This document shows, in pieces, positions 7,334 through 14,592 of a DNA stretch of 16,717 nt. The stretch comes from JBFXAN01 sp050184225. Lineage in GTDB: Bacteria; Chloroflexota; Dehalococcoidia; CAUJGQ01. The notes beneath the pieces were generated by a model that was given only the letters and a program-made list of their open reading frames with translations, was not told the DNA's origin and ran no database searches. The translations under genes were made by a program, and so were the position numbers. Location: the NCBI GenBank assembly GCA_050184225.1, contig JBFXAN010000145.1, positions 1-16,717 of the forward strand, in the 5' to 3' direction. Every line of letters starts with the position of its first letter. Position 1 is the first letter of the stretch.

Positions 7334-7657
7334 TCACATCGTGCTCAAGATCTCGTTGAGCAGCACCTCGCAACGATCGAGGCGTGCCCAGATGCCCCAT
7401 TCCCCATGGAGGTTGAGCGTCATGTTGTCCTGCTGACCGCGGGATTCCGGCGTGCGGCCGCGGGTGCCGACGATCTCGGAGAAGCGGCGGGCTTCGGTGG
7501 AGTCGATTCCAAAGACCATCTCGATCACGGCGCGGGTCTCGTCTGCCCAGATCCAGTAATCGAACGGATTGGGACCGGTCCCACGCAGCCGGCGGAGGCG
7601 TTTGGTGAGGCCGGTGAGCCGTTCCTTGGCGCGGTCGTTGGTGGCGGTCTGGTTCAT
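7334..7657 (-). CDS. Small hypothetical protein with W/FG-DS-E motif
   Basis: The 107-residue soluble protein is not recognised. The N-terminus is basic and helical (KERLTGLTKRLRRLRG). The middle has YWIWADETRAVIEMVFGIDSTE, resembling a motif often seen in short uncharacterised bacterial proteins in which a Trp-containing helix precedes a (F/Y)G.DS segment. The end (WARLDRCEVLLNEILSTM) is a further helix. It starts at the ATG 7657 with GGAGGTG upstream. That Shine-Dalgarno is the right arm of a perfect 8-bp hairpin, so its translation may be regulated. It precedes its diverged paralogue (6968-7267) and the FAD oxidoreductase on the same strand. Confidence 0.7.
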   Translation of the reverse strand: MNQTATNDRAKERLTGLTKRLRRLRGTGPNPFDYWIWADETRAVIEMVFGIDSTEARRFSEIVGTRGRTPESRGQQDNMTLNLHGEWGIWARLDRCEVLLNEILSTM

Positions 7658-7664
7658 GGATTCA

Positions 7665-7683
7665 CCTCCGTTGCGAACGGAGG
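7665..7683 (-). promoter_or_regulatory. Hairpin sequestering the Shine-Dalgarno sequence
   Basis: In the transcript of the small gene at 7334-7657, CCTCCGTT pairs perfectly with AACGGAGG around a CGC triloop. The right arm contains the GGAGG ribosome-binding site, and the left arm contains CCTCC, a mimic of the 16S anti-Shine-Dalgarno. When folded, the RNA would hide the ribosome site 7 bases before the ATG. This suggests translational control (temperature, ribosome occupancy or a protein ligand). No U-tract follows, so it is not a typical terminator for the upstream aldolase gene. Confidence 0.55.
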
Positions 7684-7736
7684 GCGCGACGAGCAGCGCC
7701 CCGGCGGGTTCCACTGCTACCGTCGCACGTCGCGGC

Positions 7737-9815
7737 TCAGCGGACAAATGCGTCTCTGACACCACCGTCGACGCTGAGCATGGCGCCGGTGGTCTTGAGC
7801 GACCGATCGGAGGCAAACCAGAGGGCGGCCTCGGCGACATCTTCGCCGGTGACGCGGACCTTGAGGAGGTTGCGCTGTTGGTAAAAGGCTTCGAGCTCGT
7901 CGGGGGTGACGCCGTGGGCGCGGGCGCGGTTCTCGCGCAGCTCCTGGGAGAAGAGGCCGCTGCCCTCAAAGACGGCGTCAGGGTTGATGATGTTAGAACG
8001 GATGCCGTGTTCGCCGGCTTCGATGGCGACGATGCGGGCGAGTTGTGCCTCGGCGGCCTTGGCGGATGAGTAGGCGGCGAAGTCGCGGCCGGGTGAGACG
8101 ACGTTTTTCGAGGCAACGAAGATGATGCTGCCGCCAAGTCCCTGCCGTCGCATCATGTCGATCGCGGCGCGGGTGACGAGGAAGTGGCCGGTGGCGTTCA
8201 CCTCGAAGCTGCGGCGCCATTGGTTGACGGTGAGGTGTTCGAGCGGCGCCGACTCGGCGATGCCGGCGTTGGAGACGAGGACATCGATGCCGCCATAGGT
8301 GAGCGCAGCGGTGCGGAACGCTGCCTCGACCGACGCCGGGTCGGTGACATCGAGGCCGAGGCCGATCGCGCGTCCCTGGCCCTCGCCGGCGGCGATGCAG
8401 GCGGCAGCGGACTCAGCAGTGGCGGCGTCGATGTCGGTGACGATGACGTGGGCGCCTTCGGCGGCGAACCGATCGGCGATGGCGCGGCCGATACCGCGGC
8501 CGGCGCCGGTGACGAGCACGACCCGGCGGGCGAGATCCTTCTCCGGCGGGAGCAGGGTCAGTTTGTACAACTCGAGGGGCCAGTACTCGGCGTTGAAGGC
8601 GTCGGCCTCGGCGAGGGAGGCGTAGCGGTCGATCGTCTGGGCGCCGGCGATTACGCCGATCGTGTGCTGGTAGATCTCGGCGGGGATGACGGCGCGGGCG
8701 GCGTCCTTTCCCGTGGTCCACATACCGATGCCGGGGACGAGGATCACGCGCGGGGCGGGGTCAACAATGGGCAGGCCGTCGCGATTGTGCCGCTCGACGT
8801 AGGCGATGTGCTCCTCGATGTAGCGAGTGATGCCGACGCGGACGGCATCGGCGACGGCGTTCGCATCGGCGGGATCAGGGACATCCACCCACAAAGGCAG
8901 GCGCTTGGTGTTGAGCATGTGGTCCGGAGTGGCGGCGCCAACCTGGGAGAGCGCGGCGGCGTCCTCGGAGGCGAGGAAGTCGAGGATGGTGGGGCTGTCG
9001 TCGAAGCGGAGGACGGCGCGATGGCGGGCGCTGACCTCTCCACGGGCGATGGGAGCGACCTGGGCGGCGACCGAGCGGCGTGCTGATTGATCGAGGGCCG
9101 GGTGCGTCATCGGGCCGAAGACGCGCCGGCCGCTCGGGTTGGTGGCATGTTCGGCGCGGGAGACCATCTCGATGTGGATGTCGTACGCCTCGTGGGCGTC
9201 GTCGGACCAGGTGATGAGGCCGTGGTTCATCAGCACGACGCCGCGGACGGCGGGGTTGGCCCGGTACGCGAGGGCGACCTGCTTCGCCAGGGCGAAACCG
9301 GGGCGTTGGTAGGGGACGATCGCGACGTCATCGCCGAGCACCCGCCGCACATGCGCGGCACCGGCGGTGACGTTGGTGAGCGAGAGGATAGCATCGGCGT
9401 GGGAGTGCAGCACAAACGTGCGGGGAATCCAGGTGTGGAGCAGCGTCTCGATCGACGGGCGGGGCGAATCCGGCTCCATGAGGACGCGGGCGAGGTAGGC
9501 GACCATCTCGTCGTCGGACATGGCATCGCGCTCGATCAGGGGGAGGACATCGTCCATGCGGACGCCGGGGAAGTCTTTCGGCTGAACCGCCTTCATGTCG
9601 GAGCCGGAGCCTTTGACGCGGAGGACGCGCGTTTCGCGGCCGCGGAAGTCGAGCTCGGTCTGTTTGAGGGAGGTATTGCCGCCTCCCCAGAGCACGAGGC
9701 CCTGATCCTGTCCCATCAGGCGTGAGGCATAGACGAGCAGATCGAGGCTGTGAAGCCCACGTGCGTCGCTCTCGGACCAGCGGTTTTGCATGAGCGAAGG
9801 TAGCTCCTGACTCAT
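7737..9815 (-). CDS. Bifunctional rhamnulose-1-phosphate aldolase/short-chain alcohol dehydrogenase
   Basis: The 692-residue fusion would split L-rhamnulose-1-phosphate into dihydroxyacetone phosphate and L-lactaldehyde and then oxidise the lactaldehyde with NAD. The N-terminal class II aldolase domain has GGGNTSLK (44-51), VKGSGSDM, SIETLLH (121-127) and the zinc-ligand motifs HSHAD (His137, His139) and MNHG (His198). The C-terminal short-chain dehydrogenase has TGAGRGIG (436-443), NAG (516-518), Ser569, YSSAK (Tyr582, Lys586) and a C-terminal SVDGG. The layout matches the known RhaD aldolase-ADH family. The start at 9815 is uncertain: the in-frame ATG at 9791 (MQNRWSE) lies closer to the family N-terminus, and GGAG lies 12 bases before it. 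No rhamnose isomerase, kinase or transporter is in the window, so the pathway must be completed elsewhere. Confidence 0.9.
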   Translation of the reverse strand: MSQELPSLMQNRWSESDARGLHSLDLLVYASRLMGQDQGLVLWGGGNTSLKQTELDFRGRETRVLRVKGSGSDMKAVQPKDFPGVRMDDVLPLIERDAMSDDEMVAYLARVLMEPDSPRPSIETLLHTWIPRTFVLHSHADAILSLTNVTAGAAHVRRVLGDDVAIVPYQRPGFALAKQVALAYRANPAVRGVVLMNHGLITWSDDAHEAYDIHIEMVSRAEHATNPSGRRVFGPMTHPALDQSARRSVAAQVAPIARGEVSARHRAVLRFDDSPTILDFLASEDAAALSQVGAATPDHMLNTKRLPLWVDVPDPADANAVADAVRVGITRYIEEHIAYVERHNRDGLPIVDPAPRVILVPGIGMWTTGKDAARAVIPAEIYQHTIGVIAGAQTIDRYASLAEADAFNAEYWPLELYKLTLLPPEKDLARRVVLVTGAGRGIGRAIADRFAAEGAHVIVTDIDAATAESAAACIAAGEGQGRAIGLGLDVTDPASVEAAFRTAALTYGGIDVLVSNAGIAESAPLEHLTVNQWRRSFEVNATGHFLVTRAAIDMMRRQGLGGSIIFVASKNVVSPGRDFAAYSSAKAAEAQLARIVAIEAGEHGIRSNIINPDAVFEGSGLFSQELRENRARAHGVTPDELEAFYQQRNLLKVRVTGEDVAEAALWFASDRSLKTTGAMLSVDGGVRDAFVR

Positions 9816-9824
9816 CGTCCTGGA

Positions 9825-9863
9825 TGCGGACCGACATCGATGCCGACGACGACGCGGTCCGCA
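9825..9863. promoter_or_regulatory. Inverted repeat upstream of the rhamnulose aldolase fusion
   Basis: TGCGGACCG (9825-9833) and CGGTCCGCA (9855-9863) are perfect 9-bp inverted complements separated by 21 bases, just upstream of the start codon. A further CGGTCCG occurs a little upstream (about 9886-9892). The spacing suits either an operator with half-sites on one DNA face or a leader hairpin. A sugar-responsive regulator is an attractive but untested guess. Confidence 0.35.
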
Positions 9864-9966
9864 CTCATCATCGCGGGGCGGTCCGATTGCGACAAGGGCC
9901 ACGAGGCGCTGATGGAGCGGTGAGGAACGACTCCGCGATCGACGGCAGGATCATCGTAGCGACCCG

Positions 9967-11082
9967 CTAGCGTTGGGTCGAAACGAGTGAGTGGTCGTGC
10001 CGCTCGCGGAGGAGCGGGAGGAGGGTGCGGCCGACATTCTCGGCTTCTTCGCGGTGGGGATAGCCGGAGAAGATGAAATAGCGGATGCCGACGGCGATGT
10101 ATTGAGCGAGGAGGCCGGCGACCTGCTCCGGCGTGCCGACGAGGGCGGTGCCGGCGCCGCCGCGCACCCGGCGGATGCCGGCCCAGAGATGGGGGGCGAC
10201 CCAGTCTTCGCGGCCGGCTTCCACGGCCAGCATGCGCGACTGCCCGACGGAATCGAAGCCGCCGAACTCGGCGCGCCGCTGGGCCGTGACGTAGGCATCG
10301 GCCCGCGAGAGGAGGTCGTAGGCGGCGTCACGCGCCTCGGCTTCCGTCGGGCGGACGATGACGTGGATGCGGAGGCCGTAACGGAAGTTCTTGCCGGCGG
10401 GGACGGCGAGGGATTCCATCGCGTCGATGCGGGCGGCGATCTGCGACGGTGGCTCGCCCCACATCAGGTAGGTGTCGACCAGCTCGACGGCCAGGTCGCG
10501 GGCGATGGGGGAGGCGCCACCCATATAGAAGGGTGGGTGTGGCTGCTGCACCGGCTTGGGCTCGGCGAGGGCGCCGCGCATCGTGAAGAATTCGCCGTCG
10601 TAGTCGACGCTCGGCTCGGTCCAGAGGCGACGGACAATGCGGGCGAACTCGGCCAGACGGCGATAGCGTTCGTCGTGGTCGAGGGCGTGGGAGTACATGT
10701 CGTCGGGCGAGCCGCCGGCGACGAGGTTGAGGACGAGACGGCCGCCGGTGGCCTCATCGAGGGTGGCGGCCATCTTGGCGAAGACGCCGGGATTGTGACA
10801 GCCGCCTCGCACGGCGACGAGCAGACGGATGCGAGATGTGACCGCGCCGAGCAGGGCGGCGGTCGTCCAGGATTCGGCGAAGGGCGCCTCAGCGGCGAAG
10901 GAGTCGTTGGCGTTGCCGGTCGGGATCAGGATCTCGTCAAAGCCGGATCGCTCGGCCGTCAGGATCACGTCGGTGAGGTAGGCGAAGGCCGGCAGGCGTT
11001 CGGGGATACGCGTGCCAAGATGATGACCGTCACCTTCGGTCGGCAGATACCAGGCAAAGTGGAGCGGTTCGTCGGTACGCAT
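9967..11082 (-). CDS. ssuD: LLM-class FMNH2-dependent monooxygenase, SsuD-like
   Basis: The 371-residue luciferase-like monooxygenase most resembles alkanesulfonate monooxygenase SsuD, which releases sulfite from alkanesulfonates using reduced FMN from a partner reductase. Visible family segments are FDEILIPTG (48-56), MAATLDEATGGRLVLNLVAGG (104-124), YGLRIHVIVR (235-244, with Arg238/His240 matching active-site residues of SsuD) and VGTPEQVAGLLAQYI...FIFSGYPH near the end. The active-site-loop Cys54 of E. coli SsuD is Asn59 here, and the loop is several residues longer, so the substrate may differ. The start at 11082 lies 8 bases after the stop of the Uma2-family gene and lacks a strong Shine-Dalgarno, which suggests translational coupling. 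No sulfonate ABC transporter or SsuE is nearby. Confidence 0.8.
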   Translation of the reverse strand: MRTDEPLHFAWYLPTEGDGHHLGTRIPERLPAFAYLTDVILTAERSGFDEILIPTGNANDSFAAEAPFAESWTTAALLGAVTSRIRLLVAVRGGCHNPGVFAKMAATLDEATGGRLVLNLVAGGSPDDMYSHALDHDERYRRLAEFARIVRRLWTEPSVDYDGEFFTMRGALAEPKPVQQPHPPFYMGGASPIARDLAVELVDTYLMWGEPPSQIAARIDAMESLAVPAGKNFRYGLRIHVIVRPTEAEARDAAYDLLSRADAYVTAQRRAEFGGFDSVGQSRMLAVEAGREDWVAPHLWAGIRRVRGGAGTALVGTPEQVAGLLAQYIAVGIRYFIFSGYPHREEAENVGRTLLPLLRERHDHSLVSTQR

Positions 11083-11090
11083 GACGGGGC

Positions 11091-11657
11091 CTACTGTTCC
11101 TCGAGCTGCGCGAAGATATCGGCGATTGCGACGCTGAATCCGGGGAGGACGGCGCCGCCGTCGAGGGTGTCGCCGACCGCGAGGGTGAGCGGTTCACGGC
11201 CGGGCGCGAGTACCGAAATCGTCTGAGTACGCGGATTAATGATCCAGACGAGACGAACTCCGTGGGCCAGATAGAACTCGATTTTTCTGTTGAAACGACG
11301 ATTTGGTTGACCGCGAGAGAGGATCTCGACTGCGACGTCTGGCGCGCCATGAAGGAAGCGGAGCGCAACGAGTTTCCCTGCCGGCAGCCGTTCCCGTGAC
11401 ACAAATACGATGTCCGGCACGTACGATCGCTGCTCACCTCGTGGTCCAAAGACGCAACGCAATTCTGTTGCGACCCGTCCTACATGCAAACCAGCAACTG
11501 CCTGGAGCATAAGAGCGCCGAGGAAGATTTGCAGTACCGAGTGAGCTGCATCGGGCATTGGCTTCTGGATCACCTCACCGCAGTCGTACTCGATCGCCGG
11601 CTTCGTCTCCGGCAATCTCAGGAACTCTCGCAGAGTAAGTCGTGTCGTCGTCGCCAT
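11091..11657 (-). CDS. Uma2 family (DUF820) PD-(D/E)XK-type putative endonuclease
   Basis: The 188-residue protein belongs to the Uma2 family, abundant in Chloroflexota and Cyanobacteria and predicted to have a restriction-endonuclease-like fold. The signature is present: YVPDIVFVS (Asp82), DVAVEILSRGQ (Glu111), a following Lys125 in RKIEFYLAHGV, and LVWIINPRTQTISVL. Length is typical (about 180-200). GAGG lies about 8 bases before the ATG at 11657. It sits 20 bases after the aminotransferase-like gene and 8 bases before the SsuD-like gene, so the three probably share a transcript. No biological role has been firmly established for the family, and the grouping with two metabolic genes may be incidental. 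Confidence 0.85.
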   Translation of the reverse strand: MATTTRLTLREFLRLPETKPAIEYDCGEVIQKPMPDAAHSVLQIFLGALMLQAVAGLHVGRVATELRCVFGPRGEQRSYVPDIVFVSRERLPAGKLVALRFLHGAPDVAVEILSRGQPNRRFNRKIEFYLAHGVRLVWIINPRTQTISVLAPGREPLTLAVGDTLDGGAVLPGFSVAIADIFAQLEEQ

Positions 11658-11677
11658 CGTTTTGCCTCGCCGTTCCG

Positions 11678-13084
11678 TCAGCCGCCTGACGGCAGCGCCT
11701 TCAGCTTTTCTACGATCATACGGCCGCGGTTGGTGTCGGTGGCGGCGAAGAAGTCGATCACGGCCTCGCGGTAGAGGCCGGACTTTGCTTCGGCGATGGA
11801 GTCGGGCAGGGCGGCGCGGAAGCGTTCGAAGGCGCTGAGGTCCGGTTGGGAGAAGTTGACGCGGATGAACTCGGTGGCGCCGACGTCGCCGAGGCCATCG
11901 CCGGGATAGACGGCGACGCGGCGCTTGAAGAGGGCGACGCAGAGTTCCTGGGCGCTGATGCCGGCGCCGGAGACATCGATCACCATCGAGAAGCCGTACT
12001 GCGGCTCGACGGGGATGCGGAAGCCGGGGGTCAAGCGAACTGTCTCACGCACGTGCTCCAAGTTACGGCGGGCGATCTGTTCGGCGGCGTGGAGATAGTC
12101 GTCGCCCTGCTCGATCGCGGCGAGGGCGCCGTACTGGCCGATCAGGTTCGTATTCAGGCGGACGAGGGCAATCTTGGCGGCGAGGCAGGCCCGCATCAGC
12201 GACGGGTCGCCGGCGAGGAAGCCGATGCGGGCGGCGGCCATGCCGTAGCCGTGGGACATGCCGAAGGTGGTGACGACGTGGCGGGTGTCGGTGTCCTCGT
12301 AAAGCGCCGACATGGAGATGTGCTCGGCCTCGGGGTCAATCCGGTGGCTGTTGTGGGTGATGTCGTCGAGGACGAAGGCGCCGGCCTCGCGGGCGATGTC
12401 GATGATCTCGATCAGCTCTTGGCGTGTTTGGACGACGCCGAAGGGGTTGAGCGGGTCACAGACAACGATCAGCTTCGTGCGGTCGGTAATGTAGCGGCGC
12501 AGGTCATCGGGCTGCATCCGGTAGCCGTTCTCCGGGCCGAGGGGCATGCGCACGGGGATACCGCCAGCGAGTCGGACGGAGGGGATGAAATGGAAGTAGC
12601 CGGGGTCGGTGACGATCACCTCGTCGCCGGGATCGACGACGGTCTGGACGGTGAAGGAGACGCCGGCCTGCGCGCCTTCGGTGCCGATCACCTCGAACTC
12701 CGGTCCACGCGGCCGTCCGAACTTCTTCACGGCCACCAACTCGCGCAGCGGTCCGACCAGGTCGGGGGAGTAGGGGCCGATGTTCTCGGGGATGGTCGCC
12801 TCGCGCATGCGCTCGACGGCGGCGGGAGGCGGTCCCATGTGGGCGGCCATCCAGCCGAGATCAGACCACTCGGCGAGGTCGAGGTCGATCCGTCCTTCGC
12901 GATAGATCGAGCCGGGGTCGAGGCCGAGGATGCGGATCGCGTCGCGATAGGTCATGTAGTTGCCCATCGCCTGGGGGTCGTCCATCAGATCCTGGACGCG
13001 ACGTGAGAGGCGGAGTCCAGCGCCGCCCTTGGGTAGCTGCCAGCCGAGGACAAAGCGGCCCGTTGCACCGGGAGTTGTGGTCAT
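11678..13084 (-). CDS. Fold-type-I aminotransferase homologue with His at the PLP-lysine position
   Basis: The 468-residue protein has the class I/II aminotransferase layout: IGTEGAQAGVSF (133-144), PGDEVIVTDPGYFHF (152-166), CDPLNPFGVV (209-218, Asn213), VLDDITH (238-244, Asp240 at the PLP-pyridine-nitrogen position) and EFIRVNFSQPD (405-415, Arg408 as the substrate carboxylate ligand). The Schiff-base motif, normally SK followed by eight residues to RxG, reads MSHGYGMAAARIGF: His278 replaces the lysine, with Arg286 at the conserved +8 spacing. The phosphate/O3'-contacting Tyr of DEIY is Thr243. It may be a PLP/PMP enzyme with altered chemistry (the dehydratase ColD also uses His here) or a non-catalytic protein. 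The ATG at 13084 has a poor Shine-Dalgarno. It is the first gene of the apparent Uma2/SsuD operon. Confidence 0.85.
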   Translation of the reverse strand: MTTTPGATGRFVLGWQLPKGGAGLRLSRRVQDLMDDPQAMGNYMTYRDAIRILGLDPGSIYREGRIDLDLAEWSDLGWMAAHMGPPPAAVERMREATIPENIGPYSPDLVGPLRELVAVKKFGRPRGPEFEVIGTEGAQAGVSFTVQTVVDPGDEVIVTDPGYFHFIPSVRLAGGIPVRMPLGPENGYRMQPDDLRRYITDRTKLIVVCDPLNPFGVVQTRQELIEIIDIAREAGAFVLDDITHNSHRIDPEAEHISMSALYEDTDTRHVVTTFGMSHGYGMAAARIGFLAGDPSLMRACLAAKIALVRLNTNLIGQYGALAAIEQGDDYLHAAEQIARRNLEHVRETVRLTPGFRIPVEPQYGFSMVIDVSGAGISAQELCVALFKRRVAVYPGDGLGDVGATEFIRVNFSQPDLSAFERFRAALPDSIAEAKSGLYREAVIDFFAATDTNRGRMIVEKLKALPSGG

Positions 13085-13263
13085 GGTCGGGTCCGTTCAA
13101 ACAGGTTCCGGCTTATCGTAGCACGCCCGCAAAGCTCGGCTTGGGTGCCGATCACCTGGCCGGTGGCGATCCGCTCGCACCCGGCGGCCTTGAGGGCATC
13201 AAGCTGCAAGTTGAGGGTCTGCTCTTCGGTGGAGACACGCGCGTAGCCAAACGGTACCATCAT
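13081..13263 (-). pseudogene. N-terminal stub of a resolvase/invertase-family serine recombinase
   Basis: The first 32 or so residues (VPFGYARVSTEEQTLNLQLD, then ALKAAGCERI) are an unmistakable serine-recombinase N-terminus with the catalytic Ser in ARVSTEEQ. After CERI the sequence departs from the family: the expected SG...RP and LDRLGR segments are missing, and the frame ends after a further 28 unrelated residues. There is no good Shine-Dalgarno. The stop overlaps the aminotransferase start. This is probably a degraded remnant of a mobile element at the edge of the A+T-rich region to its right. Confidence 0.7.
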
Positions 13264-13454
13264 CAATGGACGTCAATAGACGTCACCAGGCCAGTCGGAT
13301 CGTGCGCTCGCACCGGACACCACATGGCCTGCTGAGCAGGGACCACAAGACCTGCATCCTCGCCCTTAGCCTCAGGGTTCTCGTCCGTGTCGTTCGACAC
13401 CACTTCGCTTGGCAATGAATTGTGCCCGCGGTTTGTGCTTTGTTTCCCGGATCC
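13264..13454. other. Non-coding junction between host genes and the A+T-rich island
   Basis: No convincing gene, RNA or terminator is seen in these about 190 bases. A short repeat (GACGTCAAT then GACGTCA) lies directly next to the recombinase stub, and base composition shifts visibly from GC-rich to A+T-rich across the interval. A 50-codon plus-strand frame starting at 13266 lacks features of a real gene. Confidence 0.4.
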
Positions 13455-14555
13455 TCAATCGTGATTTCGATATTCAAGACTCAGCCAGCGGCTGTTTAGA
13501 AACACTTGCTGAGACAACGCTGTATGATAATCGAGTAATGCCGGCTGCCCGTCACTTAGCGGTATAGCATCTATGAGCTTTTTTAGTTCCGACACCGAAG
13601 TATTCGATACAGGACTAATCAGCAGCGAGTTGTAGTCCAGCGGGACCGGAACCGGCTGACCATCGTGGTCCTGCCACCCATCCCACTTGCTCCTAAACTC
13701 TCCTTCGATGCTCTGCAAGACATTCCATGCTATTATGATATTCGTCTTTGCTTGCAGCGGACCAGCGGGCCACGACAGATCAGCCAGCTTAAATAGCGCA
13801 GACAGCAGATCATCAACATGCTTTCTACTGGCTAGTCTTGCCTCTTCTTATTCAGGTATGGTCGGAAGTATGTCTCTATCCTCGTATACATCATAATCCC
13901 AAGGGATACGAACGATTATCACTGCGCCATCATATAGAGAATGAAGTTCTTTCCAATTCAATTTTCCAGACCAGTTCGTGACTTCTAGGACGTTATCGTG
14001 CATACGGTAGTTGTATGTGTTTGCTGCTGATCCTTTCACTAGCTCTGGATACACCTTTCTTTCGTGCTGTTCCCATGATGTTTCGTATGTTCGTACACGA
14101 AACGGTAATAGAAAAGCTGTGCCGTCTAAAGTCTTGTCTTTGATCAAGTAGATCAAATGAATGAAATCAGAGTCAATTGCCTTGATATCGACATCTTTAT
14201 CATGTCAGAATTGGCCAGTTTCTATCAGTAGTCTCTTCGGGAATAGCCGGGAGAAGTCAAGTGGAAACCTCCTGTTATTTAGTGTATAATCAGCCTCTTG
14301 AATCGGATAACGTACATATATGTGCGGCGATGGTGCGGATACAGCAGCACGAAGTATGTCGTCATTGGCACGCACAACAAGATCGAAGATCTCAGTAACC
14401 CAAGGATATTTGTCGGTGGTTAGGCTTTCTCTTGACTGAGAATACTGCTCATATTTGGAAGGAACGCGGCCTGAAATGAGCAACTCAACGTTGGTCAACG
14501 TTGAAATTCCGTGCCGGGCCAGGATGTCCAGCATCTCGCTATAGTAGTTCGTCAT
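13455..14555 (-). pseudogene. Hypothetical gene interrupted by two in-frame stop codons
   Basis: One reading frame runs from the ATG at 14555 (GAGGTG 5 bases upstream) to a TGA at 13455. It is broken only by TGA at 14205-14207 (codon 117) and TAA at 13848-13850 (codon 236). Across both stops the translation keeps protein-like composition: LLIETGQF, stop, HDKDVDIKAIDSDF; then ILPTIPE, stop, EEARLASRKHVDDLLSALF. No frameshift is needed. The undamaged product would be about 366 residues, soluble, rich in Tyr, Trp and acidic residues; I do not recognise a family. The two downstream pieces have only TTG codons without ribosome sites as possible starts, so three separate genes is unlikely. It follows the calcium-loop membrane protein gene by 37 bases. 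Either a recently inactivated gene or stop-codon read-through. Confidence 0.7.
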
Positions 14556-14592
14556 AATTCACCTCGATCCCGGCCACACAGCCCGGCCATAT

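Noticed and set aside
7665..7683. Intrinsic terminator for the rhamnulose aldolase fusion gene
   Set aside because: No U-tract follows the stem; the stem overlaps the ribosome site of the next gene, so a translational role fits better.
9991..11226. 411-codon plus-strand frame opposite the SsuD-like gene
   Set aside because: It is a GC-rich shadow: Gly/Ala/Asp/Glu-rich with no motifs, lying over a clear minus-strand flavin monooxygenase.
11846..13006. 386-codon plus-strand frame opposite the aminotransferase homologue
   Set aside because: Shadow frame of Asp/Gly/Val-rich composition; the minus strand carries conserved aminotransferase motifs throughout.
13283..13477. 64-codon minus-strand frame in the junction region
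   Set aside because: It starts with TTG without a Shine-Dalgarno, is Arg/Cys-rich with no recognisable motif, and spans the composition boundary.
13455..14555. Three separate small genes instead of one interrupted gene
   Set aside because: All three pieces share one frame, coding character continues directly across both stops, and the second and third pieces would need TTG starts without ribosome sites.
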